NCBI GenBank assembly: GCA_019916065.1
Contig: CM034239.1
Coordinates: 47,133,812 to 47,197,811, forward strand
Source of the DNA: Vitellaria paradoxa
Taxonomy: Eukaryota; Streptophyta; Magnoliopsida; Ericales; Sapotaceae
Length of the DNA stretch: 64,000 nt
Direction of reading: 5' to 3'
Shown here piece after piece: positions 30,653 through 42,936 of the stretch. Position 1 is the stretch's first letter. The number at the start of each line of letters is the position of its first letter. Position numbers and translations under genes: made by a program. Under the pieces are notes generated by a model, which was not told the origin of the DNA, did no database searches, and worked only from the letters and a program-made list of their open reading frames with translations.

Positions 30653-32968
30653 AGCAAAATTTTTTAAATACATATATGTTCTAATGATTTAAAAAAAAAG
30701 GGTGGTGGTATTTTCATGAACATGGTCAAACCAAATAAAGGCCTATTAATTTAAAAAATTATATGCAAGCATTGTTGATTTTGTTTTTATTTATTTATAA
30801 ATTTTATTTTTGTTTTATTATTATTAAATTTTTACTTTCATTATTTTTTTTTTACTTTTATACTTATTTATTTTAAGAATATAATTTTCTCACTAATTAT
30901 AAATTTTGAGTACTAACTGCCTAGACTAAATATGAAAAGTGATCTATTCTTATTAACTGAAGTTTTCTTTTGGAATCATTCAAAGAAATAGGAGGCTTTT
31001 ATAAGAAAAGTGAGCTATTCTTATTCACAGAGTGCTAACCACTAAGACTAACTACCTAGATGTGTACCTGTCAACCACTAGCGGGGGATGGGAGAAAGGG
31101 GTGAGAAGATAAAGAGATGGGGTTAGGAGGTTTGCTTGGGAGGGGGTGCGGTCCGTGCTTTGCACACAAATTTTTAAATTTAAAATTCAAATATATATAT
31201 ATATATGTATATTTTATTTCTATTATCTACAAATATCATAGGAATCTATACAATAATAATAAAATTGTACATATTTATCAAGCAATATATAGATATCTAT
31301 TAGACAAAATCAGTTAAATTTTTTATTTAAAAAATATATTTAAACTTTAATTTTTTAAAATTTTATTAAAAATAACATTAAAATTAAAATTTCAATTGTA
31401 ATGTACCTAAAACTTAAATTTTAAATGTATACACTTTCATATTTTGCGTCATTTATATAATAAGGAAGTTTAAAATTTTGAATTTGAGATATTTTTAATG
31501 GTTGAATTTGCTAAATGGGCACAATTATTTTTTCTCTCACTTTTCACATATTTTTTTGAATACTTTTTGTATAAAAAATTTTAAATTAAATTAAACTTAC
31601 CAAAAAAAAAGATTTTAAATTAATATTTTAAAAAATGTGATAATATTTATAACAAATAATAAAATTTTATACCTTAATCTCTTTTTATTTTTATATGTTA
31701 CTTTTACACTTTTTATGTAAGTTTACTCTATAAATTTAAATTTAAACTATTTATATGCGAAATTATATTTTTGTTCCTTCAGGCACAGATAATTACTAGT
31801 TGTATAAAATTATATAAAATTATAAAAGTTAATACCTCGTGTTTTTTATAATGAATAGAGAATTTAAATTTTACAGTTTCATAATTTGTATTTATAAAAA
31901 TTTATAAAATTTTATATTTTTTTAACCAAAACATTGCTTATATACACCCACCGTTTTCGAGAGAGTATACGGAGGTGATAAAAGGCTCCATTTAAATTTC
32001 TATGAAGCTTTACAAATTTTTATAAGACTTAAATTTTTTACTCCCCATATGGATTATAAAACTATAATTTTTACAATTACAAATAGCTCTAAATTTTCCC
32101 TTTTTGAGATTTGTAACATTTTTAAGGTGTGTTTGGAATTATAAAAATTGATATAAAACGTAATTTGAGTCATTTTTTGGGTTTAGAGTGTAAACTACAA
32201 ATCACAAAAAATAAAAATATATAGTTTCATTCAAACGAATTTGTGGAGATACTTTTTGACTACTTCCCAATTAAAATTAAGTGCGCATATATTTGAAATT
32301 GAAATATATTAGCTTATTTTTCCTTTTTTATTGTATTATTTCCGAAAAATAAAATTTTTGCCTTTCTCAATATAACTCTTCACATATTATCATTAAGTTC
32401 AATTCAATGGTTTATCAGAATGTCAAGGGGTCCAAAGATGGTCACGAGTTTGAGGGAAAATTTTAGTTTGTAAAAAATTTCAACTATCCGTTGAATAATA
32501 AAACTTAATCTCAATATTTAGATTTTAATTTATGAAAGGAATATTTTTAAAATGTATTGTGTTTTATTATAGGGTAACCTATTTGCACTCCATAAAATAG
32601 TTTCTTATATATACTTCACTTTACTTTTTCATTAATTAAAATTACACATTTGTCTACTTATATTTTCAAATATGTTTTACATACTTATTACTATAAAAAC
32701 CTTATACAAAAACTCAATCCAAAATATAATTATAATGTTATAAATATTATTATTTTATAATAGAAATTATTATTTTTAAATATATATGTACAAAATGCAA
32801 CTTGTTAATTTTTTCTTAGATATTTTAATAAGTGGATGGACAATTACAATATAATTTTTTTTAAATTCACTTATGCATGTGAATTACATTACTATGATAA
32901 AAATTTCTATGTCTATAATTAAAAAAAAGATTTTATTAGAAAAAATTAAAATTAAGATTTCAAAATTA
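30653..32968. other. AT-rich intergenic region
   Basis: Long AT-rich DNA with a TA repeat at 31190-31206 and fragments of MITE-like sequence (31800-31920, 32124-32220, with taaggtgtgtttggaatt). No gene or RNA recognised. Confidence 0.6.
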
Positions 32969-33465
32969 TGGTGTGTTTAAAGTGATAAAAAGTAAGATAA
33001 AATGTGATTTGGAAAAACTTTTTATATTTGGTGTACGCATCTCAAACCACGTTTTTTGGAGAAGAATAGTAAGATTCTCGTTCTGACGGATTGGATTTTC
33101 ATTTGGACGGATTCAAAAGTTTGTATCAGTCATACACTGCAATCTATCGAAACAGTTTCTACCATATGTTTGAATCGAAGTTGGCTGTGCGAATCTATTA
33201 GAACGGTTTCTACAATCTGTCAGAATGATTTCTATGACCGGATAAAAAATAGTCAAAGTGGGTGTCATTCGGTAGTTTGGGAGTCTATGATGAAAATGAT
33301 GAAAAATTTTGGCCATTTGATTAACCGAATTCTAGTTATTGACTTTTTTTTTAAAAGTATTAAACTTTTTTTGAATTTTGAGAAAATAAAAATATATAAA
33401 AATGTATAGAGATTTTTAAAGGTTTTCAAAGATTTTCACCAAAATTTGGTGCATCAAACGCACCC
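32969..33465. mobile_element. Tourist-like MITE, family A, copy 3
   Basis: About 497 bp, related over its length to 29703-30275 (gataaaaagt..ttatatttgg, aagattctcgttctgac, ttaaccgaattctagttattgac). Ends tggtgtgttt and aaacgcaccc; flanks tta and taa. Confidence 0.82.
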
Positions 33466-35831
33466 TAAATATAGTTATAGTTTGCTTAATAAATCCGTCT
33501 GTAAACTTAAAAGTTAATTTTCTTTAATTCATTGCATGATTTCCCTAGTTATATACATATATATATATTTTTTTATTTTTTATATACATGAATGATGAGA
33601 AAAAAAATAGAGATTCTATTTTGAATTAAGGATTGATGAGAAAAATTAGTAGGTGTAAAATATAATCACAAATTTAAATTTACAAGTAATCTTATTTTTA
33701 TGTTTTCTATGTAGGGAAAAATATTGTAAAAGATTAAAATAAAATTTATTTTCATCTATATTTTTATCAATTATATAAACTAAATATTAATTTATTTTAA
33801 AACATAATTAAATAAGAAAATAATTTATTTTATTCAATTTATTTACAAACTTTTGTCATTTACTTTGTCAACTTGATATTTATTTATTTATTTTTATAAT
33901 TTTTTCATAAACTATTTATTTTAACATTTAATACACTTATATTTTATTTCATTACATTATTTTAAAAATGTATTCCATGATTACGAGAATTGAAAGGATT
34001 GTATAGAATGTTGTTAAGTGACCTAAGAATAATGACAGGGATTAAAATGACAAAAATATGTAAACAAAATGAATGAAAGAAATTAATTTTTTTATTTGAT
34101 TGAATTATGAAATAAAATAAAATAAAATTTATTTTTATATGATTGTTAAAAACATAAATATAAATAAAAAATATTTTAGTTATTAAAAATAATTTTTTCT
34201 ATTCTCTTATATGCTTTAGGTTGCTTGTTCAAATTTATAAATATTTTCTTTTTCAATTTAGCTATAAGAATAATTAATCAAAAGATAATAATTTTATAAT
34301 TTCATTTAATGAAAATATTAAAGTGGAGTGTCAAAAGGTATTTGTTGAGTGCAAATAGTCGTACCCTTTATTATAGATATAAATTTATAGATACTTTGGG
34401 TTATAGAGGTATGCAAGGTTGAAGTGTAGAGATGGAGGGTAAGGATTTAAGTAAAATTTATTAATTTTGTAAATAATATTTATTAATTAAATTAACAATA
34501 TTTATTGATTTAGTCAAACTTATCTTCATTAAACCCTAACCATTGCACTTCAATTCCTATAATACATTTTGCATTACAACCACTAAAATTTGAAATTTAT
34601 AGAAATTTATGTAATTGAAGATAAAAAGATTTATAAAAAATTATAAAAATTTTTAATATTATTCGACCTTTTTCAGAGTTACAAACGGACCTTAATTCTG
34701 CTTTGGTGGCCTTTTCCCTTGGGAGGCCCCGTGTCAAGTAAGTAGTCAAGCTGCAATGATAACGGCAGGATGCATCATCTAGGTTAATCTCACCATCACG
34801 CTTATTCCCGTCCAAGATACTTCATTAGACCGTCATTTGGATCACTTATTTTATTGTATTTATTTATTTATTTTTTAATGAAGGGAGACGGGTAAAATAG
34901 AAATTTACTTATCTGCACACTTTTTTAACAGATATTTACTGTGGTTTTTTCAAATTTAATGATAAAAAAATTATTCAAAATAGGTGATATGAGAATATTC
35001 ATAAATAAAAAATTTCAAGTCACCTTAAATTTAAAAAATATTAACTTGAGCTATCCGTGAACTAATTTCATATAATTTTTTTTATTGAGTCAAACTCGGA
35101 CTCTTATAAAAGCTCTTACAAAAGCTCGAGCCACATTATTTTTATTATTGTCAAAATTGAGTAAGTTAAAATTTTTGAATTCCTTTCGTACATGCTCATA
35201 ATCAAAGTCACATACTCAAAATTTTTAATTGCGTCTGTCAATATAGCCTCGTTATAAATCAAGACCATTTATCACATTTTCAAGAAAAAAAAAACATAAA
35301 CTAAAATTTTTAAACAATAAAATCCTTTTCTTTTCAACACATCCATTTAAAAATGCCGGATGATGACTCTAGATGTTATGGGTAATGACTCATTTCAAAA
35401 CATTCGAAAATACCAGTCAGTGCATTCAAAGCTCAACTCGTATCTTAGGATCCTACTTGCAGCGCAAATCCGATCGTGAAAAAGTGGTTTGCAAAAATAA
35501 GAAATAAAATATATTTATTAATAAAATTTTTTAATTTAAATTTTTTTAATTTTGCAAATTTCATACTTTTTTTTTTTCATTCAATCTTTCAAGAAAAATA
35601 ATTTTAATACACTATTTTTTTTCCTCTTAAAAAATCCTTGTCGAAGAGTCAATCATACTCTCATTTTGAAATGGAGGTGCTCCGCTGGGGCAACAATGGT
35701 CACTAAATTCCATTCAATGGTCCAAAGGTTCCACTTTGACTATGCCATATCGACAAATTGATGCAGTCCCACTTTTAGATAGCAAAACACTCTTCAATTT
35801 CTCCTATATTTTTAATTTATATGCTGTTGTT

Positions 35832-35855
35832 GTATATATATATATATATATATAT
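35832..35855. repeat. (TA)n microsatellite
   Basis: About 12 TA units. Confidence 0.95.
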
Positions 35856-36268
35856 GTATAACTTATCCATTCATCCAATCCTAACACATCAAATGGCAAT
35901 GAATAAAAAATAAAAATAAATTAAAAAATAAAAAAAAAATATGGATGTATTGAACTTGAACAAATTAAAAAAAAAAAAGGTGACGCATTCACTTACGCAA
36001 ACTCTGATTACAAATGGAAAAAGATTGGGCAAACAGTACAAGAAGCATATATATGTCACTGCAAAAGGATGAAGCCAAACGAAATAGCTCAATATTATTG
36101 TATAGGAAGAATTCAAAGATAGTGCCCGCAAATTTGATTTGACTTTTGTTGTTTTCTTTTGATTTTCAAACAGATACGCCCAGACAAGTTCAGCACACCG
36201 CATGCGCACTCGGCTCACCAAAAAAAAAAAAAAATTAATTGATAAAGTTAATATCAAAGTTGTCAGCA

Positions 36269-36291
36269 TATATATATATATATATATATAT
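36269..36291. repeat. (TA)n microsatellite
   Basis: About 11 TA units. Confidence 0.95.
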
Positions 36292-36685
36292 TAGTGGTAA
36301 CCTTACTTTACCAATTCAAGATTTGCTCCAAACACACGTATCTCTTTTGATTTAAAAATTAATATATAACTCTCTCATTACTTGATTAAAGCAATGATAA
36401 AATTTATTAAATTTAACTCAATTTTTATCTTACGTGTCAAAATTTTATTTCAAGAAAAAAATATCATCACAAATATAACTATAAAATTACATGTTTATAC
36501 ATTTTAATGTTAAAATAAAATATTATTTTATCCAACATGCTATTACTTGAAAAACATTAATTAGGTGGAACGACCAATTAATTTACGTATCATTCATAAT
36601 ACTTACCAAAGATAGAAAGTGCATCATTCGCAATACTTACCAAAAATTTAAAAAAAAATAAAAAATGCATCATTCACAACAATAG

Positions 36686-36996
36686 TAATGCTATATTTAC
36701 ACACTCTCTTTTACATTCTTCTTACACTCCACTTGTTATGATGGGTTATGACCAGTATAGTTTAATTGAAAATCATTACAGCCGCACGTAAAAAGTGACA
36801 TTCAACGGCTGTGATGATTTTGAACAGAATACACTGATCATTGACCCGTCATAACCAGTGGAGTATAAGAAGGGTGTAAAAAAAAGAATGTAAGTGTAAC
36901 ATTAGTTTTCACAATAATAACCCGTCATAACCAGTAGAGTATAAGAAAGGTGTAAGAAAAAGAATGTAAGTGTAGTATTAGTTTTCACAATAATGG
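36686..36996. mobile_element. Fold-back MITE with tandemly duplicated right arm
   Basis: taatgctatatttacac..cttacactccacttgttatgatggg (36686-) is the inverted counterpart of cccgtcataaccagtggagtataagaagggtg..gtaacatta (to 36904), giving a 219 bp hairpin-like element. The right arm 36845-36920 is repeated at 36921-36996 with a 76 bp period and a few changes. Confidence 0.85.
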
Positions 36997-38499
36997 CCCT
37001 TCGTATGTCTGTGTAAGCAACTATAATTATTTAATTTAATGTATATCTAACTTTTGTGGTACGGCAACACCCATCAATAAATGCGTCTGGTGAAATAAAT
37101 TGATGAAAATGTTTTTTTATTAATTTTTTATAAAAAATATTATTAAAATAATTAACAATGATATTTTTTAATAAAAAAAGGCATTTTCATGAGTTTTTTT
37201 ATTATTTAAAAAAAAAATACACCTATAATCAACTAGAAGTACGCACACATAGATAATCCAACTGCTCATGCTTACACATGGCATGCTTGAGGTTGGGTCG
37301 GAGTTGAAGTGTTTGCGTCCGCGGCATGAAATTGGGGCAATTTGGTTCTTGTGTGCGGCTTGAAATCTCACTAGTTGATTCGAAAAAAAAATTATAAATA
37401 ATTTTTTACAATATTTTATCTATGTTCATGCTTAAAACAATTTTGCGATTTTATAAGAGTTTGAAAATATCCTTGTGGGAGCATGCCAAAATCTCATGAT
37501 TCAAATGTGTGTTTAGTGTAGAATAACTCAAGTAATTGTTGTATATATTCAATGTCCTTGACTAAAAAATAACTTTACAAATCCCAAAGGAAGCTTACTA
37601 TAAAGACAAAGACAATTTTTTTTTTTTTTAAACCAACGAACAAATAGATGATCAAACATTAAATATATGAATTTGCTTGTTCATTCTTCCATTAGCATGG
37701 AGGAGGGATTCAAGAATTACCAAAAAAACGAAGGAGGGAGGAGAATATTTTTAGATTGTATTTAGATTATGGATTTCTCAAATAAAAAAGAAAGGGATAA
37801 GGATTAAAAATTTCTCTTTTATTTATATTATGATGGAAAATGATACGGAAAAAGTATGAAATTTAAAAAATTAATATTAATTAAATTAAAAAAACTAATG
37901 CACTTATGAATACTTTTTGTTTTATTATATTTTCTAAATTCACCCATCAAAGGTTTATGATTTGAAATGTTATTTCTTTCCCTCCCTTTTTATTTTCATT
38001 CATCAAATTCTCACTTTAAACGTAACTTTAAAATAAAAAAAAAATTAGAACTTTGAAATTTAAACTACCCATAAACTATAGAATACAAAACTTTTAAACA
38101 AAGGGTGTGATAAGCAAACTGAATCAACTTAAATACTACTCTCGCAAGTACGGACGGATAGACATTGGGACTTACTTGGCCTGTAACTCGGGTAGTTTTG
38201 CCAAAAAAATTAGTTTAAAAAATATTTTTTTAAATTTAGTCCACATTAAATTTTTTTAGGCCAGACCATTTTATTTTTAAATTCTTTGTTTAACCTAAAT
38301 TTTTGTAAGTCAGCTCATTTTATTTTTAAACTGTTTAATTAATTCAATCAAACTCTAAATTTTGAATTCACCCTTACTCGCAAGGGAGAGTTTAATTTGT
38401 TTGAGAAAACCTTTCTGTTGTGTTTTGCTTTCCTTTATAGGTAAGTGAAAGAAATCAAAATCACATTCCAACTACGAGTAGAAAAAAGGTAGAAATATT
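36997..38499. other. AT-rich intergenic region
   Basis: No gene recognised. A GC-richer patch at 37240-37360 has short open frames with no identifiable motif. Confidence 0.55.
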
Positions 38500-38718
38500 A
38501 ACTTGGATTATGTTTTCAAGGGATTAACAACAAATAATAAAAGGCAGAAAGAAAATTTTCATCATAGAAGCATATCCATTCAAAAATTGAAGTGAAAATT
38601 TTAGTTTTGTCAAGTGATATTCATTTCCTTGTAACCATCACACGTACATGGGAACTGTTATACATGCGGGAAATTGATTTGCCTCTTTTAAGGGATGCCA
38701 TGGTTGCATACACTAGCC
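38500..38718. repeat. B-type UGT 3' flank, copy 2
   Basis: ttggattatgttttcaagggattaac..tgatattcatttccttgtaacc matches 9740-10250 and 48590-48991 and ends at the psi3 stop codon. Confidence 0.82.
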
Positions 38719-39272
38719 TCATACTGAGGCCAACATTTTGTTAACAAAGCTGTCCAAATTCAAAGTTGATGAGCCATGCGGACTGGTTGCCTTTTCTGCC
38801 AATTTTTTCCAGTCCATAGCATTGTTCTTCATTTGCCTCCCCCCCTCTCCCATTGACTCTCTTATAAGTTCCTCAAATTTATCCCTCCTTACGTCATTAT
38901 CAATCTCCATTCCAACCTCTCACTCATTGCAAACATATTTACAGTTTGTTTGTCGATCACCTGCCAAAGGCCAATAGATCATGGGCATGTCAGCGGACAA
39001 ACTCTCAATAGTTGAATTCCATCCACAGTGCATCAAAAAACCTCCCACTGATGGGCAGTTCAAGACCTCCTCTTGTGGGCACCAATTTGCTAGTTGACTT
39101 CTTTCTTTAGTTTCCACCATAAATTCATTAGGTAGGATTGCAGAGTCACCCATTATCAAATCGGGCCTAATTATCCACAAAAAGTAGTGGTTGCTATTAG
39201 CTAATTCCCAAGTAAATTCTAGTGGTTGTTACTTTATCATGATCACAACGCTTCCAAAATTCACATAAATTG
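38719..39272 (-). pseudogene. psi3: C-terminal half of a UGT85A-like gene (type B)
   Basis: Holds the sugar-donor half of exon 2: IYVNFGSVVIM, WIIRPDLIMGDSAILP, then the PSPG box NWCPQEEVLN, HCGWNST and DRQTNCKYVCNE, ending FVNKMLASV. Two nonsense codons: TAA 39229-39231 (Lys of TKQQ) and TGA 38920-38922 (Trp of NEWEVG). Homology stops near 39272, where the copy is joined directly to A-unit upstream sequence (39290 onward), so exon 1, the intron, the acceptor-binding half and a whole A gene are missing. It keeps HCGWNS, where type A genes have HGGWNS. Confidence 0.9.
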
Positions 39273-39289
39273 TAAGAAATTAAGCGAAT

Positions 39290-39690
39290 ATCCTACTCAT
39301 TTACATCTATAGGCTTATTAGCGACTCCCCCCCTCCCCCCCCCCCCCCCCGGTTTTTTCTGCTTCTGGTCTTTGCATTTTTGGCTATTGCAGCTTTAAGT
39401 AACCTCCTCTGTCATTCCCCTGCACCTAATACTTTAATAATTGAAAAGACTTCAAATATTAAAAAAAAAAAAGGTCACAAAATATCTTTCTCCTTTGGGT
39501 GATGTATTATTCGATCAAAAAAAAAAAATATTAAAAAAATCATCAGAACGTTATTTAAATTTATTAAATAACATATATTTTATTACATCGTATCATTATT
39601 ACATCCTTTTAGTATAAATTTTTGGTAAATATTTTTTTTATGAATTTAAAAAATAATGATACGAGTTACATAAGCCAAACCAAATGCTTA
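39290..39690. repeat. A-unit upstream region, truncated copy
   Basis: ggcttattagc..gcagctttaagtaacctcc..gccaaaccaaatgctt matches 28460-29050 but lacks the MITE at 28528-28672. It is joined to psi3 on its left by a deletion. Confidence 0.78.
39327..39350 (+). repeat. Poly-C tract
   Basis: Seven C, one T, then sixteen C. The paralogous region near 28480 has cactccca instead, so the run arose in this copy. Confidence 0.95.
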
Positions 39691-40792
39691 GCCCCATTTG
39701 GCAATATTTTCTTTTTCTATTTTTTATTTTTAAAATTTTGTAAACTGATAACAAAAATATGTTTGTTAAATCTGTTTATTTTTTTTTATTTTTAAAAAAT
39801 AAAAACTCAAACAAAAAAGAGTAAAAAAGTGTTTACACTCTTAAACACTTTTTTTTATTTCAAATATTTTGTCAATTTTTATATTTTTGTTTATTTCTGT
39901 TGCATCATATTAAAATGAATTAACCTTGTGGATTAGCTCACCTAATAAGAACTTGAATTTACTCCCTAACAGTTACTAGTTTGAATCTCCTCAGAGTCAA
40001 TAAAAGGTTTACTCAGTCGTTAACTTCAAGATTCAGAGATTGGTTAAGGTGCGCGAAAGATGACCCAGATATTCTAAGTTACAAAAAAAAAAAAATTATT
40101 TCATTCAAATATTTAGTTAAACTAAAATTATTCTTAATAAATAATATAATTAAATTAAATTAATTATCTAAATTAATATGTAATATATTTTATTAATTAT
40201 TTTTAATAAATAATTTAATTAAATTAATTAATTTAATTAAAATGAAATATATTTTACCAATTATTTTTAATAAATAATATAATTACATTAATTTAATTTA
40301 ATTATAAAAATTAATATGTAAATATTTAGTTAATTTATTTTTAGAAATAACTAAATTTAATAATTAATTTACTTCATGTAATTAATATTTAATATATTTT
40401 ATCAAATTATTTTTAATAAATATCATAATTAAATTATTCAAATTATTATAAAATATATTTTATTCACTTGTTCTTAATAAATAATATATTTTATATTCAC
40501 TCAATTAATAATATAATAATTATATTTTTTAATTTTTTACTAAGTAATATAATTAAATTATAACTTGACATTTTTATATTTATTGAGTTAAATGATTTTT
40601 ATCAAATAATTAAACTAAATAAAACAAAATATATTTTATTAAATTCAATTAATTTTTTAAAAAACTAATAAAATATAAAAATAATTATTATAAATAAAAT
40701 TACATTTTTAAATGTATTTTCTATTTTCATTTAAAAAATAACAAAAAAATAAAACACACACAAAAAAACCGAAAGCATTATAAAACGACCCC
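39691..40792. mobile_element. AT-rich DNA transposon-like insertion in module M boundary
   Basis: About 1.1 kb between ccaaatgctta and tcaccattc. The paralogs at 29045-29056 and 47568-47578 read cgctcacctttc or cactcaccattc with no gap. Ends gccccatttggcaatatttt and ctttcggttt-like sequence are weak inverted repeats. The interior is long imperfect aataaataatataattaaatt repeats and a SINE. The 3 bp flanks are tta and tca. Confidence 0.65.
39925..40095 (+). mobile_element. tRNA-derived SINE
   Basis: Pol III promoter boxes: A box in ggattagctcacctaat (about 39930) and B box gtttgaatctcc (39979-). The tail gattggttaaggtgcgcg..gacccagatattctaagtt followed by a run of 13 A (40083-40095) resembles 3' ends of plant SINE families. 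It is nested in the insertion 39691-40792. Confidence 0.75.
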
Positions 40793-40795
40793 TCA

Positions 40796-41860
40796 CCATT
40801 CATTATTAAAACCGTATTTGCTGGACTTCCACACGCATGATTATTGATCCCCTATAAATAAAAATGTTTTTATTAAAAATTATGGTATGATGACCAGAAA
40901 ATTCGGCAAAGGTACTGATTGGTTAACCCGTTTAAAATTCAGCAAAGGTGCAATTGCATGGTTGACCCGCAAACTCGCCGTGCACGTTCCGGGGTAATTA
41001 ATTTAAGAGTTAACGGTAGTATTCAAAGTAACAAAGGAAAATGATCACAATCCACAGTCGACCCACCATTCGGAGACTTAGGGCTATGATTGGCTTTCGG
41101 AGTAGAACAATGAAACAGACAAGCGATTGAGGAGAGAAATGAGAAATATTGTGAAAAAAAAAATAATATTATCTGTTGTTTGGTTTTTGTGATGAAATCA
41201 GAGCAAAATTTCCTTTCGCATGATCACGTGAAGGAAAAGGAAAGATAAGTTAAGAAATTAATGTAATAAAAAAAATAGAGACCATATGAGAAGAAAATAA
41301 AAAGAAAAGTTAAATTTGTCTTACTTGCCTTTTCTATATCTTTTTCTTCTCTACTAAATTATTGAACTAGTCAGAAGAGAAGGAAAAAAAAAATTTTAAT
41401 TTTCTATCTCTCTCTTCCGCTTTTGATCTGCCCTAATCAAATAGAAGATGAGAACATGCTGGCTTGAAATAATTAGTTTAGGTACGTATCTATTGTAGTG
41501 AGAAAGTTAAATTACGGGATTCATATTAAAATTAGAGAAAAATTAATAAACTTACTGATAACAACAACCATCATCTTTGTTGGACTTTTGAGGTTTGAAT
41601 GTTTTATCACGGTATGTCATCGAATTTTTTTTTATCACATTTACAATTGATTGTGAAAATTAAATTACGTAATAATTGATTTAATTATTTTCACTAATAA
41701 ATGTGATTGAATTTATATTTATTTTAATTTTTTTTTTCATTCTTAGTAAGATATGGGAAACTATCATTTCATTTTATTATTGTAGAATTTTTCTTTATAT
41801 ATATATCAAGCTTTTCTTTCTTTCTTTCCTTTTTCTTAAACAAATTTTGATCATTTAAAA
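40796..41860. repeat. UGT-unit module M, copy 3
   Basis: tggacttccacacgcatgattattgatcccc..gaccagaaaattcggc..gtaacggtagtattcaaagtaac..tcaagcttttctttc. An extra gttgaccc/gttaaccc repeat appears at 40920-40970. It is fused directly to psi4 at about 41860, losing the AAT repeat and the 3' half of the UGT. Confidence 0.82.
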
Positions 41861-42935
41861 AAGCCTCCCACCGATGGGTGGTTCAGGACCTCCTCTTGCG
41901 GGCACCAGTTTTCTATTACACCTCTTTCTTTAATTTAGACCACAAATTCACTTGGTAGAATTGCAAAGTCACCCAACACCAAATCAAGCCTAATTATTCA
42001 CACAAAACGGTAGTTGCTATTAGTTAGTTCCCAAGCAAACTCCAACAACTGTTGCTTTGTCATGACTATAATACTCCCAAAATTCACATAAATCACAAAT
42101 TCGAGCTACTTTATATCTAGCCATTGTAGACATTCTGATTTTTCTTTCTATAAGTTATATACGATAGTTAGTGTCCTCTCATCTCTTGATATCTGATTCA
42201 TAAGTAACTGTAGAAAGCCAATAGTATAGACATTTGTCAACATGGATGAGAGAATGTGGTGTGGATCTTGCCCTAAAGTACCAAACATTTGGATAATATT
42301 TGTTGACACTAAAGCTCTCTATGTTGCTTTTATGCAGAAGTTAGACACTCTATCATTGGGATTTGTAATTTAGGCATAATTTGGGAGATCTTTCAAGTGG
42401 ATATCTTTTATATCGGGAATTTAGTTTATAATGGTATATATCTAGGTACCCATTTGTTAAATAGCTTACATTTGCGCACACATAATATCTATTAAGTCAC
42501 AAACATGCAAATTTTATATCTCACTTAGTAAATCATCATCTAATTAATTCTTAACTAATTATAACCTAATGATCATTTTCAAAACCAAAGCACTTTGTGT
42601 GTTTTTTATGCTTTTAATGTTAAATTCTCTCTCCCCCATCCACCGTTGATGGATGGAGGTGAGCTTTCTAATTACCATTGGATTGTGGATTAGTGGACGC
42701 CCAACAAGTGTTTGATATGCGGTCGAACCTCGCACTGTCAACATAATTTTATATATTCGTAGCTTTTGTTGGTGTAAAGCCTTTTTCCAGCAAAGCATGA
42801 AATTGATAAAAATCCATGAAACTGATAAAAATCCAAGAAACTGTAGGCAGAGATTATCCATAAGAGTGTGATAGGAATTCCAAGTTGTTCAGCAGCCGTG
42901 ATGGTGAACATCATAAAAAAATCCAAGAAAAAAAT
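41861..42935 (-). pseudogene. psi4: UGT85A-like gene truncated at both ends (type B)
   Basis: The exon 1 remainder is 42765-42935: FTITAAEQLGIPITLLWIISAY then a 23-24 bp internal repeat (ctgataaaaatccaagaaa) that shifts the frame before LLEKGF. The intron 42472-42764 matches the psi5 intron. Exon 2 is 41861-42471, beginning VSYLTNGYL and ending inside the PSPG box at HPSVGGF, where it meets module M. The splice acceptor AG is now AA, the donor GT is lost, and TAA at 41935-41937 interrupts KERG. Both truncation points are rearrangement junctions. Confidence 0.88.
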
Positions 42936-42936
42936 A

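Larger units (their letters stand above)
33466..36685. other. AT-rich intergenic region with small GC-richer islands
   Basis: Islands at 34680-34830 and 35640-35780 have more balanced base composition and short open frames, but nothing with recognisable motifs. TA microsatellites lie at 35832-35855 and 36269-36291. Confidence 0.55.

Noticed and set aside
30370..30673. Open frames on both strands, Pro/Ser/Leu-rich or Arg/Gly-rich
   Set aside because: They arise from the purine minisatellite; no start context, domain or conservation.
34597..34815. 72-codon minus-strand frame in a GC-richer island
   Set aside because: No motif, no splice or promoter context; too short to support a gene.
35889..36269. 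126-codon minus-strand frame, Phe-rich
   Set aside because: It follows poly-T and TA repeats; composition explains it.
37168..37371. 67-codon minus-strand frame
   Set aside because: No recognisable domain; neighbouring DNA is AT-rich intergenic.
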